A stretch of DNA of 64,000 nucleotides from Niallia sp. NCCP-28 (GCF_023168165.1 NZ_BQYJ01000003.1:186001-250000); one strand, 5' to 3'; shown: positions 27,358-36,205, numbered from the stretch's first letter. A program made the numbers and translations. Notes: generated by a model not told the origin, from the sequence alone.

Positions 27358-28183
27358 GACTTAAATTGTCGATCTCATGTAAAATAATATGTCTTACTGA
27401 TTTTCTGGAGGAAAATTTCTTTTTAGACTTTTCAATTCTATCTTTTCTTTTTCCTTTTACAACTACTTCGTTATATCCTTTTACGTCAATAGTACCATAA
27501 CCAGATTCAACTAAGCTAATACCATTCTCAATGGAATTAATAAACTCTGGCTTTTCATCGCTTGTTTTGTCAGAAAGTACTTTAAAACCATCTTTATTCT
27601 CCATTTGAATAATTAATTCCTTTAATCCTGCATCATTTATAATATCTTGATAGGAATTAAATTCTTCTTTACCTGGGTTAGGATGTATTAAATAAAATCC
27701 TACATGAGTTATATTATCAATTGTAAGTAATTGGCTTCTAATATGCTGTGGAACTGGTATAGGATTGATAACAACATCACCAACCATAGTATCGCTGCTT
27801 AATAATTTTGTGAATAATTCTCTGAACTCTTGAGCACTAATAGAACCAGTACTTTCATGTGCTAGGATTTCAGATTGAGGATCATAAACAAAGAAAGCAG
27901 TGTGTGCTAACTCATAATCAGTTGTTCTTTGTACAGTTTTGTCGCCAATCTTAACTTTTTGATTTTTGAACTTTGATTTTGTCACATTGCCAATTATTAT
28001 AGTTTCATTGTTGTTAGGAATCTTTGATACATCAGTAAAAGACCAATTCCATGAATTAATTTTTATTGGTTTGGATTCTATAATGACTCTAGGAATATGA
28101 ACATTTATGATTTCATTTAAATCTAAACTAAATATATTCTCATGTACATTAATCTTAGCTGCGTAGAACGTTCTTTTATGCAT
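27296..28183 (-). CDS. Uncharacterised soluble protein of the island
   Basis: From ATG 28183, behind AAGGAG, the product is 295 aa; an in-frame upstream ATG at 28234 has no ribosome site. Features are a mixed alpha/beta N-terminal region (MHKRTFYAAKINVHENIFSL), ELAHTAFFVYDPQSEILAHE, FYLIHPNPGKEEF, VESGYGTIDVKGYNEVVVKG and a very basic C-terminus (KGKRKDRIEKSKKKF). No membrane segment or known catalytic motif. It resembles the DUF4747-type group in general layout, but I am not sure. It lies between the ImmA-like gene and the small membrane protein, apparently one transcript. Confidence 0.6.
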   Translation of the reverse strand: MHKRTFYAAKINVHENIFSLDLNEIINVHIPRVIIESKPIKINSWNWSFTDVSKIPNNNETIIIGNVTKSKFKNQKVKIGDKTVQRTTDYELAHTAFFVYDPQSEILAHESTGSISAQEFRELFTKLLSSDTMVGDVVINPIPVPQHIRSQLLTIDNITHVGFYLIHPNPGKEEFNSYQDIINDAGLKELIIQMENKDGFKVLSDKTSDEKPEFINSIENGISLVESGYGTIDVKGYNEVVVKGKRKDRIEKSKKKFSSRKSVRHIILHEIDNLSLVSKLCSFIKLSKNKVNSGD

Positions 28184-28212
28184 TTTCCTTATCTCCTTGA
28201 ATAAATTATTAA

Positions 28213-28797
28213 TTAATAAATCTCCAAACTCCACAATCTCTCCCTAATCTGCACAAACCCATCCACCCTATGTTTGTAAATCAACTCCAGCTGGTAATGC
28301 GCAAATTCTTTTGTCACCAGGAAGTGATCAGCAATATCGTTTATTAATATTGGCTCATTGACTGTAGCTGTATAAATATCTTTTAGGAAGTGGTGGGGCA
28401 TAAGCAGGTATGCTGACGTCCGTTTTGCTTGGCTTTCTTGTTTGTCTAATGTAAGCTTGTCCATCATTAGCTGAGAAGAATAGTGGGAATAGATATGACA
28501 AAATTCTTCTGCTAATAGCATTCTTTTTTCGATTGGATCTAGATCGGGGAAAATATAGATGGTGCCACGGCGACCGTTGTGTTTTGGGATAGAGTATGAT
28601 TTTAAATGTTTAATAGATGTATATTCTTCGATGTCTGCAAAATAGTTTTGATCTAAGGGCTTAATCAAAATACCGTATCTCCAGCAGATATCGTATAAAT
28701 CAATTTCATCTGCATGTTGATAATTGAAATGTGAAAGTACTGTATTTGCCCGTCGTTCCCAATCATCTATTTTCTTCTCTAAAATTTGCATCATCAT
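28213..28797 (-). CDS. ImmA/IrrE-family metallopeptidase-like protein
   Basis: The 194-aa protein has the ImmA/IrrE layout: N-terminal helices, then LLAEEFCHIYSHY carrying the zinc motif and a C-terminal helical domain. The canonical HExxH appears here as EExxH (EEFCH), so the first ligand is replaced and activity is uncertain. ImmA proteins cleave ICE or phage repressors; an XRE repressor is encoded 1.2 kb upstream on the same strand (30025-30441), making it the likely target. Confidence 0.75.
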   Translation of the reverse strand: MMMQILEKKIDDWERRANTVLSHFNYQHADEIDLYDICWRYGILIKPLDQNYFADIEEYTSIKHLKSYSIPKHNGRRGTIYIFPDLDPIEKRMLLAEEFCHIYSHYSSQLMMDKLTLDKQESQAKRTSAYLLMPHHFLKDIYTATVNEPILINDIADHFLVTKEFAHYQLELIYKHRVDGFVQIRERLWSLEIY

Positions 28798-28971
28798 TAC
28801 CCCAGTCGTACATGTTGTTAATCTTTTATGATGAACCTACGATTCTTATAAAAGAACGATTGTCCATAAAAAGTTAAATTAATAGTAGTTTATTACTATG
28901 TATAGGTTAAAAATTAACACGATTTAGGAATCGTGTTAATTGATACAAAAAAATTTCACAAGATAAAAAAT

Positions 28972-29961
28972 CTACATTTCAAATTCTCTTTTAAACTTTA
29001 TATCTATTTTTATTGACTCGTACAAAAAAGCAGCTGCTAAAGCATCGTCATAGGACCTATGCGATTTTTCGGGTTTATAACCAATATAATCGCATAAATC
29101 AGATAACTTATAAGAATATCCATCACTTCTTACGTCTTTCATATATCTTTTTGCTAAAGCTAATGTATCGTCAACTTTATTGTTAAATTTAATATTGCAT
29201 TCTGCACCATACTGTTTGATAAAATTTATATCAAAAGGAGCATTATGAGCAATTAAGGGATAACTTTGGATAAACTCGGACAATTTTTCTAATGCTTCAT
29301 TTAGAGGAATTCCTTCTGTTTCTAGGTCATGGTCAGTAATACCTGTAATTTGTATTATTTTTTTTGTTGATTTTTTTTTTGTTTTGACAAAGCATTGAAA
29401 ATATTCAACTGCATAGCCATGAATAATTTTTACTGCACCTATCTCAATAATTTCATGTTTTTCGGGACTTAACCCTGTAGTCTCCAAATCAAAAGCAATA
29501 TAACGATCATAAGGCTTCTTTTGTTGTATAAAGGTAGTCTGAACTTTTTCTTTCTCTTCAAGTGTTAACTTTTTTCTATTGTTATTAATGGTATTGTTAT
29601 ATAAAGCATAGTCTCTAAGACATTGAACCCGAAAATCATCTATATGCATGTCATTAATTCTATAGTCAAAATACTTTTCTTTTCTTAATTGACTAGTAAC
29701 ATTAATTAATTCATGAAGAAGTTCTTTTTTTTCAAAGAGATCTTTGCTTTTATGTATTTTGAATATTGTCTCATAGATATTACCGACAATAGATGCATAA
29801 TTACTTTTGATTAAATCAAAACAACTTTTACAAAAAACTGTATCATGAATTTTTTTAATAGGGCTTGTTGGCAATTCGCTATTGCATTGTGCACAGTGAG
29901 AACCTTTGTTAATATCACTATTATAATAAGAGCCAGTCTGGTTATTATACAAAGAAGACAC
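28972..29961 (-). CDS. DEDDh 3'-5' exonuclease with an N-terminal zinc finger
   Basis: The 329-aa protein combines a LIM-like Cys-rich module (HCAQCNSEL ... FCKSCFD, about 22-48) with a DnaQ/PolC-type exonuclease. DEDDh motifs are FDLETTGLSPEKHEIIE (Exo I), IAHNAPFDINFI (Exo II) and SHRSYDDALAA (Exo III). The middle (50-145) is helical. It lies between the repressor and the ImmA-like gene. A role in element DNA processing or defence is inference. Confidence 0.8.
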   Translation of the reverse strand: MSSLYNNQTGSYYNSDINKGSHCAQCNSELPTSPIKKIHDTVFCKSCFDLIKSNYASIVGNIYETIFKIHKSKDLFEKKELLHELINVTSQLRKEKYFDYRINDMHIDDFRVQCLRDYALYNNTINNNRKKLTLEEKEKVQTTFIQQKKPYDRYIAFDLETTGLSPEKHEIIEIGAVKIIHGYAVEYFQCFVKTKKKSTKKIIQITGITDHDLETEGIPLNEALEKLSEFIQSYPLIAHNAPFDINFIKQYGAECNIKFNNKVDDTLALAKRYMKDVRSDGYSYKLSDLCDYIGYKPEKSHRSYDDALAAAFLYESIKIDIKFKREFEM

Positions 29962-30024
29962 CTCATCAAATTTAATAATTTAATGCAGAAAATTGGTTAG
30001 ATAATAATACCTTTATATAAAGTC

Positions 30025-30441
30025 TTAATCTTCAAATTCTCCAAATCCATCTCCACGATTTTCTTCTTCATCGTCATCATCCAAGAATAGATTTTTTGCC
30101 TTCTGTAGCTTAATAAGTTCCTTTATTTTCTTTTCAGGATTTTTTGCTAAATCGTGAAAGAAGATAGGGTGTCTTTTTAACTCTTCGAATACTTTATATT
30201 CTTGTGGAGTTAAATCAATTTTTTTCCCTGATACAAGGATATTTTTAGTTCCAGAAATTAAATAATCCGTTGTAGCATCATAAAGATCTGCTAGTTTTTT
30301 TAAAGTGTTAGTATCAGGATCTCTAACATCTCTTTCGTAATTAGATAAAACTGCATTGGTAATACCGACTTTTTTTGCCACATGTAATTGAGACCAATTT
30401 CTCTTTTCTCTTTCATTTTTTAAACGTGATCCCAAACTCAC
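30025..30441 (-). CDS. XRE-family repressor (ImmR/CI-like)
   Basis: The 138-aa protein has an N-terminal HTH (LKNEREKRNWSQLHVAKKV, then GITNAVLSNYERDVRDPD) and a C-terminal part with an acidic tail (LDDDDEEENRGDGFGEFED). It starts at GTG 30441 behind GGTGA. It diverges from the small HTH gene at 30612 across a 170-bp region with four matching operator-like palindromes. It is the expected master repressor of the island. Confidence 0.85.
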   Translation of the reverse strand: MSLGSRLKNEREKRNWSQLHVAKKVGITNAVLSNYERDVRDPDTNTLKKLADLYDATTDYLISGTKNILVSGKKIDLTPQEYKVFEELKRHPIFFHDLAKNPEKKIKELIKLQKAKNLFLDDDDEEENRGDGFGEFED

Positions 30442-30494
30442 TGTAATATCACCATTTTCTAGAAATAACTTTTATTAAGTACATAATACAATAA

Positions 30495-30595
30495 ATAAAC
30501 GTAATGTTGAAAAAATCAAACAAAAAGTTGAAAGAAATTGAATGTAAACACTATGTTAAATATAGTCGAAATAACAAATTAAACTTTACGTTGAA
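30495..30595. promoter_or_regulatory. Repressor operator array in the divergent promoter
   Basis: Four 17-bp imperfect palindromes of the form NNAAAC-N5-GTTNAA occur: 30495-30511, 30516-30532, 30544-30560 and 30579-30595 (TTAAAC-TTTAC-GTTGAA). The first two centres are 21 bp apart, two helical turns. They lie between the divergent XRE genes, so the 30025-30441 repressor is the likely ligand. Confidence 0.6.
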
Positions 30596-30611
30596 TAAAA
30601 GGGGTGGATTA

Positions 30612-30806
30612 ATGACTATAAATATGAAAATCAAAAGTATTAGAAAAGAGAAAAATATAAATCAGTCCATAGTTGCTGATGCGCTTGGTATAACAGTTCA
30701 GGCATATAGCATGAAAGAAATGGGAAGAAGGCCTATAACAACTGATGAATTGCAAATTATATCACAGGCTTTAAAAGTATCAGTTATAAATTTTTCCAAA
30801 GATTGA
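30612..30806 (+). CDS. Small XRE/Cro-like HTH protein
   Basis: From ATG 30612 behind AAAGGGGTGG the 64-aa protein is almost only an HTH domain (KIKSIRKEKNINQSIVADAL, then GITVQAYSMKEMGRRPI). The frame is open further upstream but those codons lie in the operator region. It is divergent to the larger repressor, the usual CI/Cro arrangement of a genetic switch. Confidence 0.75.
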   Translation: MTINMKIKSIRKEKNINQSIVADALGITVQAYSMKEMGRRPITTDELQIISQALKVSVINFSKD

Positions 30807-30823
30807 TTCAGCGTAAAGTTTAA
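30807..30823. promoter_or_regulatory. Fifth operator-like palindrome
   Basis: TTCAGC-GTAAA-GTTTAA is an inverted copy of the 30579-30595 site; the match extends over about 23 bp with two differences. It sits between the Cro-like gene and the 30890 gene. Confidence 0.5.
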
Positions 30824-30889
30824 TTAAATTTAATGGAAACTTCGTCACAATTTAACCAGCTAGTTGTGATAGAAAAGGAGGTTATTTCT

Positions 30890-31048
30890 TTGAAAGCACA
30901 AGATATCCAAGAAATGCTCTATAAAGCCGACATAAAAACAGACATATTATCAATTGCCTATAATCTTTTGGCTGATGAAAAATACTCTAAGCAAGATGCT
31001 GGTAAAGAATTAGTTGAGTTTTTAAATAAACATGGTTTTAACGAATAG
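30890..31048 (+). CDS. 52-aa helical protein of the early operon
   Basis: TTG 30890 lies 7 bp behind a perfect AAGGAGG, so the longer upstream frame is not used. The product is charged and helical (AQDIQEMLYKADIKTDILSI ... KHGFNE). It sits between two HTH genes; no family recognised. Confidence 0.6.
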   Translation: MKAQDIQEMLYKADIKTDILSIAYNLLADEKYSKQDAGKELVEFLNKHGFNE

Positions 31049-31059
31049 GGGGAAATGGG

Positions 31060-31461
31060 ATGGCCATTGGCGATTTATTATCGAAAGCGAGGAAACGCCA
31101 GGGCATGACGCAGAAGGATTTAGCGGCCGATGTAAACTACAGCCGTGAAGCGATTGCCAAATATGAAACAGGAGCAAGAAAAATGCCAAAGGAGCTTTAT
31201 CAAGAAGTAACCGAATCTGTTGATGATCCACAATTCTATTTTGAAACATGGGAAGCAGTTAGTGGAATAGTTAGCATTCCTTACTTTGACGGTGAATACA
31301 TAGATCAGCATCCAGCCAGTATGCATTACTTAGTCAGAAAAGAAACCGCCGAAGCTTTGGAACAATTGAATACCGTTTGCTGGGTGAAGCCAGCAAACGT
31401 CCGAACAGCGGATGAACGAGAAGAAATGAAAAAAGTTCTATGCCGCAGCCAGTATGATTAA
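31060..31461 (+). CDS. XRE-family HTH protein, probably C-terminally shortened
   Basis: The 133-aa product starts at ATG 31060 behind AGGGGGAAATGGG. Its HTH is clear (LLSKARKRQGMTQKDLAADV, then NYSREAIAKYETGARKMP). The C-terminal part (PYFDGEYIDQHPASMHYLVR; LEQLNTVCWVKPANVRTADE) resembles phage regulators of this type that normally run longer, and the last residues CRSQYD look like an abrupt end. Confidence 0.7.
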   Translation: MAIGDLLSKARKRQGMTQKDLAADVNYSREAIAKYETGARKMPKELYQEVTESVDDPQFYFETWEAVSGIVSIPYFDGEYIDQHPASMHYLVRKETAEALEQLNTVCWVKPANVRTADEREEMKKVLCRSQYD

Positions 31462-31603
31462 TTTTAGAGAGAGCTTATTTAGGCTGCTAAATTTATAAAG
31501 TAAGTATAAATAAAAGCTTGTACCGATTAGAGGGGATAGTTGGTACAAGTGTATATAGATTGGGTAAAGTGTTGAATGGATGACTAGTAGAAAAACAATA
31601 TTA

Positions 31604-31744
31604 TTAATTATTCTGTTGATTATAAATAAAAATAGCGTTTCTTAAAAGTTCTATATCAATTTTAATTTGTTTTTTTATAAGAACACTATGGCATTTTTGA
31701 TAATCATCTTCTAAGCGCTGTAGTTCCTTTTTTATTAGCTGCAA
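31604..31744 (-). CDS. 46-aa helical peptide
   Basis: On the minus strand AGGAAGTGA precedes TTG 31744 (GTG 31753 overlaps that site). The product is basic and helical (LQLIKKELQRLEDDYQKCHS ... IYNQQNN). It resembles short phage or Spo0E-like helical hairpins in size, but the Spo0E SxExD motif is absent. The surrounding 31462-31980 contains no other gene. Confidence 0.4.
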   Translation of the reverse strand: MQLIKKELQRLEDDYQKCHSVLIKKQIKIDIELLRNAIFIYNQQNN

Positions 31745-31980
31745 AGGTATCACTTCCTAGTAAGTAAGATATTCTATTCATTGTGTATATCCTATTAATA
31801 ATAAATGGAAACAAGATATTTAAAGGTAATTATATACAATTGAGCTAAAAGAATTCATGAATTAAAACATTTATAAAGTAACTTTTAGCACATAAGGATA
31901 ACTGTGTGTAGAAGGGACGGTTGAAATAACCGATTACCATTCTATTTAATGCATCATAGGCGGCGGCTACGATAACTAAT

Positions 31981-32342
31981 ATGCAGAAAGAAGTAACTAA
32001 TTTTATCAGCATTGTTAAGAAATATTCCCCAAAATGTTTTATTAATTCTCTTAATGAATGGATGATCGTACCTAAAAAAAATATTTATTTTCGATTAGAA
32101 GATATACAAAACGAATTGGATTTAAACTGTAAAGTAATTGCTTGGTTATCAAGACCATTTTACAGAGGTGTTAGTTTCTATTGGCAAAAATGAGTTTTAG
32201 CAATATTGAATGAATTCTTAGGAACTACTTTTATAAAAGATGATATTAATATCATTTACACGAGATTAGGAATGATTGCAATCTTCAATTATGTGTAGAA
32301 TTTATGGAATCAAAATACGATTTAACAATATTGAGTTACTGA
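31981..32342 (+). pseudogene. Degenerate island gene of unknown family
   Basis: The frame from 31981 encodes QKEVTNFISIVKKYSPKCF and LEDIQNELDLNCKVIAWL, stops at TGA 32191, and reads on with protein-like content (LAILNEFLGTTFIKDDINII, then after a frame change LQLCVEFMESKYDLTILSY) to 32342. No ribosome site precedes it. I read a broken phage-type gene. Confidence 0.45.
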
Positions 32343-32382
32343 ACAGTCGATAACTACAGTGCAGAAAGGAAGGGAGTTATAT

Positions 32383-32413
32383 AAAAAGCCTACTTTTGTA
32401 TAAAGAAGGCTTT
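32383..32413 (-). terminator. Terminator of the 32422 gene
   Basis: AAAGCCT / AGGCTTT (32385-32391 with 32407-32413) with a T-run on the minus strand, 9 bp past the stop. Confidence 0.65.
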
Positions 32414-32421
32414 AAGAACAA

Positions 32422-32583
32422 TTAATTAGTTGCTTGTACTTTATGACTAAATTTATCTTTAAAGTAAAGGTAATCAACTTTGTGTTTTGTAGCCATTAAT
32501 TGGGAAGCTAATATTGCAGTATATATTGTTGTTAGAAGGACAGCTAATACACCAAGTCCTAATACAGAATGATTTTTTGACAT
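32422..32583 (-). CDS. 53-aa single-pass membrane peptide
   Basis: ATG 32583 sits 7 bp behind AGAAGGAGGTG. The peptide has one membrane helix (LGLGVLAVLLTTIYTAILAS, about 8-27) and a basic soluble tail (KHKVDYLYFKDKFSHKVQ). A terminator follows directly, so this is a complete small transcription unit. Function unknown; size and form fit toxin-like or phage accessory peptides. Confidence 0.65.
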   Translation of the reverse strand: MSKNHSVLGLGVLAVLLTTIYTAILASQLMATKHKVDYLYFKDKFSHKVQATN

Positions 32584-32677
32584 AAAGTTACACCTCCTTC
32601 TAAATTTATCTTTTCTAAATTAGAAAAATTTATACAAAAGATAGTTAGTAATATCGGAAGTGGAAAGGAAGGGTGAA

Positions 32678-33054
32678 ATGAAGAATATCGCTATATCGCT
32701 AATTGTGGACGGAGCATTTAAGAATGTACTAATACCAAGTGAAATGGTAAATGAATTGGCTGTTAATAAGGGGGGTATTACCATCTTTGTATAAAACTAA
32801 ATTTCCATCTTCTTGCAATCATTAACAGCTACGAAAATTTTGATTCTAAATTAGCTTATTATAAGAAAATATATGATGAAAATCTGAACCATAAATTCGC
32901 ACCTGGTATTAGAATTATCGGCTTTACTTATGGTGATAGATTTGAAGACATACAAGACGATTTTTATTAAGGCGGTTCTAACCTTTTAGGAGCATTCTTC
33001 CTCTTATGGGGCTTGTATAATACTGCATTTTATTTACATACTAAACATAACTAG
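32678..33054 (+). pseudogene. Fragments of one or two decayed genes
   Basis: ATG 32678 behind GGAAGGG encodes 38 residues (MKNIAISLIVDGAFKNVLIP) and ends at TAA 32792. Another frame then gives NFDSKLAYYKKIYDENLNHK and IRIIGFTYGDRFEDIQDDFY, a TAA, and in the same frame a membrane end GGSNLLGAFFLLWGLYNTAF to TAG 33052. The in-frame stop splits what looks like a membrane-protein end. Confidence 0.45.
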
Positions 33055-33074
33055 TATGTGGAGGTGTATTATTT

Positions 33075-33530
33075 TTGAAGCAATTATTATGGTGGGGATT
33101 ATTGATTCTTCCATGGTTTTTATTACTCTTTTTTGATAAAAATCGTATAAAAAGATTTTTTCCTGTTTTGCTATTATCAATTGTTTTAAATTCAATCCTT
33201 TACCAGTTAGCTGAAAAGCTAAATTGGTTTTTTGTAAAAGAAAATTTACCATTCTTGACTGATATAACTCCAACTGTATATGGAATGTTTGCTGTAGGAA
33301 CATTACTGATTTTTTATTTTAATTATGGAAAATTTTGGTTGTATTTTATAGTAAATTTGTTATTCGATATTTTCCAGAGTTATGTAGTAACACCTTTTTA
33401 CGGAAAGTTGGGTCTTTTTGAGCGTCAAGAAATGAATGGTTTTGAATCTCTTTTAATAATGACTCTGATGGCTTTAATTTTTTATTTATATCAAAAGTGG
33501 CAAGATACTGTAATGCTAAAAAGTGAATAA
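33075..33530 (+). CDS. Small membrane protein, family B
   Basis: The 151-aa protein has about four to five helices and starts at TTG 33075 behind GGAGGTG. Shared features with 57099-57575 are an early DKNRIKRFFP / SLKSIKRFLP segment, a Phe-rich helix near GTLLIFYFNYGKFWLYFIVN / GSLWILKYTFGKFSLYLIVN and a C-terminal YLYQKW / YIYEKR. So this is one of two members of the same family in the window. Function unknown; not part of an obvious operon. Confidence 0.7.
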   Translation: MKQLLWWGLLILPWFLLLFFDKNRIKRFFPVLLLSIVLNSILYQLAEKLNWFFVKENLPFLTDITPTVYGMFAVGTLLIFYFNYGKFWLYFIVNLLFDIFQSYVVTPFYGKLGLFERQEMNGFESLLIMTLMALIFYLYQKWQDTVMLKSE

Positions 33531-34590
33531 TAATAAGTTGCTAACAAACAACCTCTGTTTAGGTAGAAGACGTTTTTTCTATTATCTAAGATTTGCCTAT
33601 GTATCCATCTTTTTCAACTGCTTAAATTGGTCTGTCTTCAGATGATCTTTAAACTTTATATCAACACACCTTCTTAATTGATTGTCAAACTTACAGAATT
33701 GGCATATTTTGCATTTTAAATAGATAGCAAGGAAAAAGGGGCTAAGTAAGCATAATCTTGAAGAGTTAAGGGGCACTAAACGGCAGACTTTAAACCATGG
33801 TCGTGACGGGGATACGAGGAGAAAATAGCTATTATGTGAAGATAGCTTAACTTATTAATTTGCTCTTATTGCTACAAATATTAAAGCATAATAAATAATA
33901 GACAAAGAAGTATTAATATTACCAAGTGTTACTTTTACTAAATACCACCATTTTAATAATTAACTATGACAACTATTGTATTGGTTTCTTTTGCTTTGGA
34001 TAGAGTAAGCAAAGATGAAAAAAATCCCCAATTTATTAGTGGTTTATTTATAAAAATGATGAGTGATACTCGACTGAACAGAGCAGCAACAATACTTTAA
34101 AGAATTGCTAGAACATGCATTGAAATTGAAGCCAAAAGAAAAATAAACTATGGCATCCTTTTGAGGGGGGCTTTTTATTTTGGAGAAAGAAGGATAATTG
34201 AATGAAGCATAAAATAGAAAATCTAATGATTGTTGTAGCATAAATCCACTCACAAAAATCATCAATAATTAGATGAAATAAAAGGAACAAAAATGGTTGA
34301 TGATAGGAACATTTGTTCTTTTGATGGATAAAAAAAAACTGAATTGAGGGCTTAACAAATGAGAATTAAGAGTTCCTTTCTTTCATATTCATCTAAAAAA
34401 ATTGAAAGTCGTTTTTAGAATTCTATATATTCAATATTTTCCTTTTTTACATTAGGAGATAAGAAAAGAATTTATTTTAATGAAATATAACGTTAGATAG
34501 CAGAATTTTTAAGAGAGTTAACCAACGTTTGATATGTTCTATATCCAAGGTTTCCTCATTAGGAGGAAAAAGAGATGGGAGCAGACAGCA
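33531..34590. other. 1-kb region of phage debris, no intact gene
   Basis: Short protein-like stretches lack starts and ribosome sites: KHNLEELRGTKRQTLNHGRD around 33751-33832, and EQQQYFKELLEHALKLKPKE around 34078-34145, the latter resembling the C-terminus of a phage protein. The minus-strand frames at 34044-34290 are shadows of this debris. Confidence 0.4.
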
Positions 34591-34598
34591 AACACAAT

Positions 34599-35099
34599 TT
34601 AAAAGCAATCAGTTTTCCTTGATTGCTTAGAAGCAACTTTTCTAATTAATATCATAATAAATCGAACGATTAAAAAGGTTAATGCAATGGAAATAAAGCT
34701 ATGTATGGATGTCCAAGATTTTTTATATTTAATTAAATTTGTTTTTCTTTCAATCCAATGTTCAGCTAATGCAGATGGAACGCTAAATAATAATGATTTA
34801 GCCAATATTCCTAAAACACTTGAATTTTTAGTTACTTGATTAAAATATATGCAGGATACAGGAAAAAGAAGATAACTAAATAAAACGCTGACATCAAAGG
34901 TTTTTAATAATTTTACTGGATATGTTAGATACCCCTTTTTTACTAAAAGGTTGTCTAAGATGGAGGCTATGTAACTTTTCAATAAGAAAATAATTAGCCA
35001 ATCTTTTAATGGAGGCTTTCGAAGTAAGTTAAGGAAAGAACTAATTCCTATAACACATAATATTCTTAAGACGATTTTTTCATACTTTTTTTTCTTCAT
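34599..35099 (-). CDS. Small membrane protein, family A (copy 1)
   Basis: The 166-aa protein starts at ATG 35099 behind AGGAGG. It has about four membrane helices and the shared family pattern: RKPPLKDWLIIFLLKSYIAS, YPVKLLKTFDVSVLFSYLLF, SVPSALAEHWIERKTNLIKY, then a final helix pair. It is a clear paralogue of 35411-35899 and 59658-60131. The family looks like CBO0543-type Bacillus/Clostridium membrane proteins. A hairpin (34603-34611 with 34620-34628) overlaps its stop. Confidence 0.75.
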   Translation of the reverse strand: MKKKKYEKIVLRILCVIGISSFLNLLRKPPLKDWLIIFLLKSYIASILDNLLVKKGYLTYPVKLLKTFDVSVLFSYLLFPVSCIYFNQVTKNSSVLGILAKSLLFSVPSALAEHWIERKTNLIKYKKSWTSIHSFISIALTFLIVRFIMILIRKVASKQSRKTDCF

Positions 35100-35410
35100 A
35101 TTAATCCTCCTATAATTTTATGTTAGTTTAACCAAGATAGGAAGGATTAATGTCTCTGTTTAAAAAAAATGCGGAATAAAAGTGAGGGAAATGTGAAAGA
35201 AGAGATTGAAATAAACAATAGCGTAACTATGAAATTATGGAAGGAGAACAAGGGTTTACCGATTTATATGATACTACCGGTTTTATATCCGGCGGTAAAG
35301 AAGATGGTGAATAAAAAGTTTTAAGCATATTTAAGGAATAGTCGACAACAACTGTTCCTTAATAAATAAGTTATGAACGGATAAATTAATTAGAGAGTAT
35401 TTTGGCACAA

Positions 35411-35899
35411 TTATTTATTGTTAGAGGTGCTACTTTTATCCCTAACTAAACCAATAAATAATCTAGAAATTAAAAAAGTTAAAGTAATGGTGATTAAACT
35501 ATAAAAAGAATTCCAAGATTTTTTATATTTTATTAAAGCAGTATTTTTTTCTATGAGGTGCTCCATCAGAGTCATAGGCACACTGAAATAAAGTGATTTG
35601 AGAAATATTAAGTAAATATTAGAGTGTAATGTAAGCTGGTTATAGTAAACACAAGTTACCGGAAAAAGCAAATAATCAAATAAAAAGCTGATATTTAATT
35701 TTTTATATAAATTTACGGGATATTTGATAACTCCCTCTTTTACAAGCAATATATCTAGTATAGAAGCAGTATATCCCTTAAATAAAAAAATAAGTACCCA
35801 ATCTTTAATTGGAGGTTTTCTAATAATTTTCACAAGAAACGAAATCCCAAATATATATAGACAAATTAATATTGTTTTTTCTAATTTACTACGTTTCAT
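35411..35899 (-). CDS. Small membrane protein, family A (copy 2)
   Basis: The 162-aa protein starts at ATG 35899 behind GGAGGGATAAC. It aligns end to end with copy 1: RKPPIKDWVLIFLFKGYTAS, YPVNLYKKLNISFLFDYLLF, SVPMTLMEHLIEKNTALIKY, KKSWNSFYSLITITLTFLI. Tandem orientation and high similarity indicate a local duplication. The 310 bp between the copies hold only debris (EGEQGFTDLYDTTGFISGGK around 35240-35315). Confidence 0.75.
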   Translation of the reverse strand: MKRSKLEKTILICLYIFGISFLVKIIRKPPIKDWVLIFLFKGYTASILDILLVKEGVIKYPVNLYKKLNISFLFDYLLFPVTCVYYNQLTLHSNIYLIFLKSLYFSVPMTLMEHLIEKNTALIKYKKSWNSFYSLITITLTFLISRLFIGLVRDKSSTSNNK

Positions 35900-36171
35900 T
35901 ATAGTTATCCCTCCAATAATACTATTTACTAATAATCGAGAAATATACGTTTATAAAATGAAAGAGTCAGTTTAATGTTACAGCTTGAAAAACTGCGCCA
36001 GAGAAAGGAAGTTGCTATTTACCGAATATAAAAGATTACAGATTACCAAATACGCCTTGGAGCATTACATTGAAAGGCCGAATCAACGGAAAAGGATAGC
36101 TTGGTTGAAAAACTTATCTTAGGAAAGGCAACGAACGAAGTTGAATATATGAAGGAAAGGTGCGGATTAAA

Positions 36172-36200
36172 TAAAAAAAGCCAGGAGCACTTCTCCTAGC
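36172..36200 (-). terminator. Terminator of the 36206 gene
   Basis: An 8-bp stem (36180-36187 with 36193-36200, one G-U) with T7 on the minus strand, directly after the stop. Confidence 0.75.
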
Positions 36201-36205
36201 ATAAT

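Noticed and set aside
34044-34290. Minus-strand 60-73-codon frames
   Set aside because: No ribosome site; the plus strand carries recognisable phage-protein debris there.
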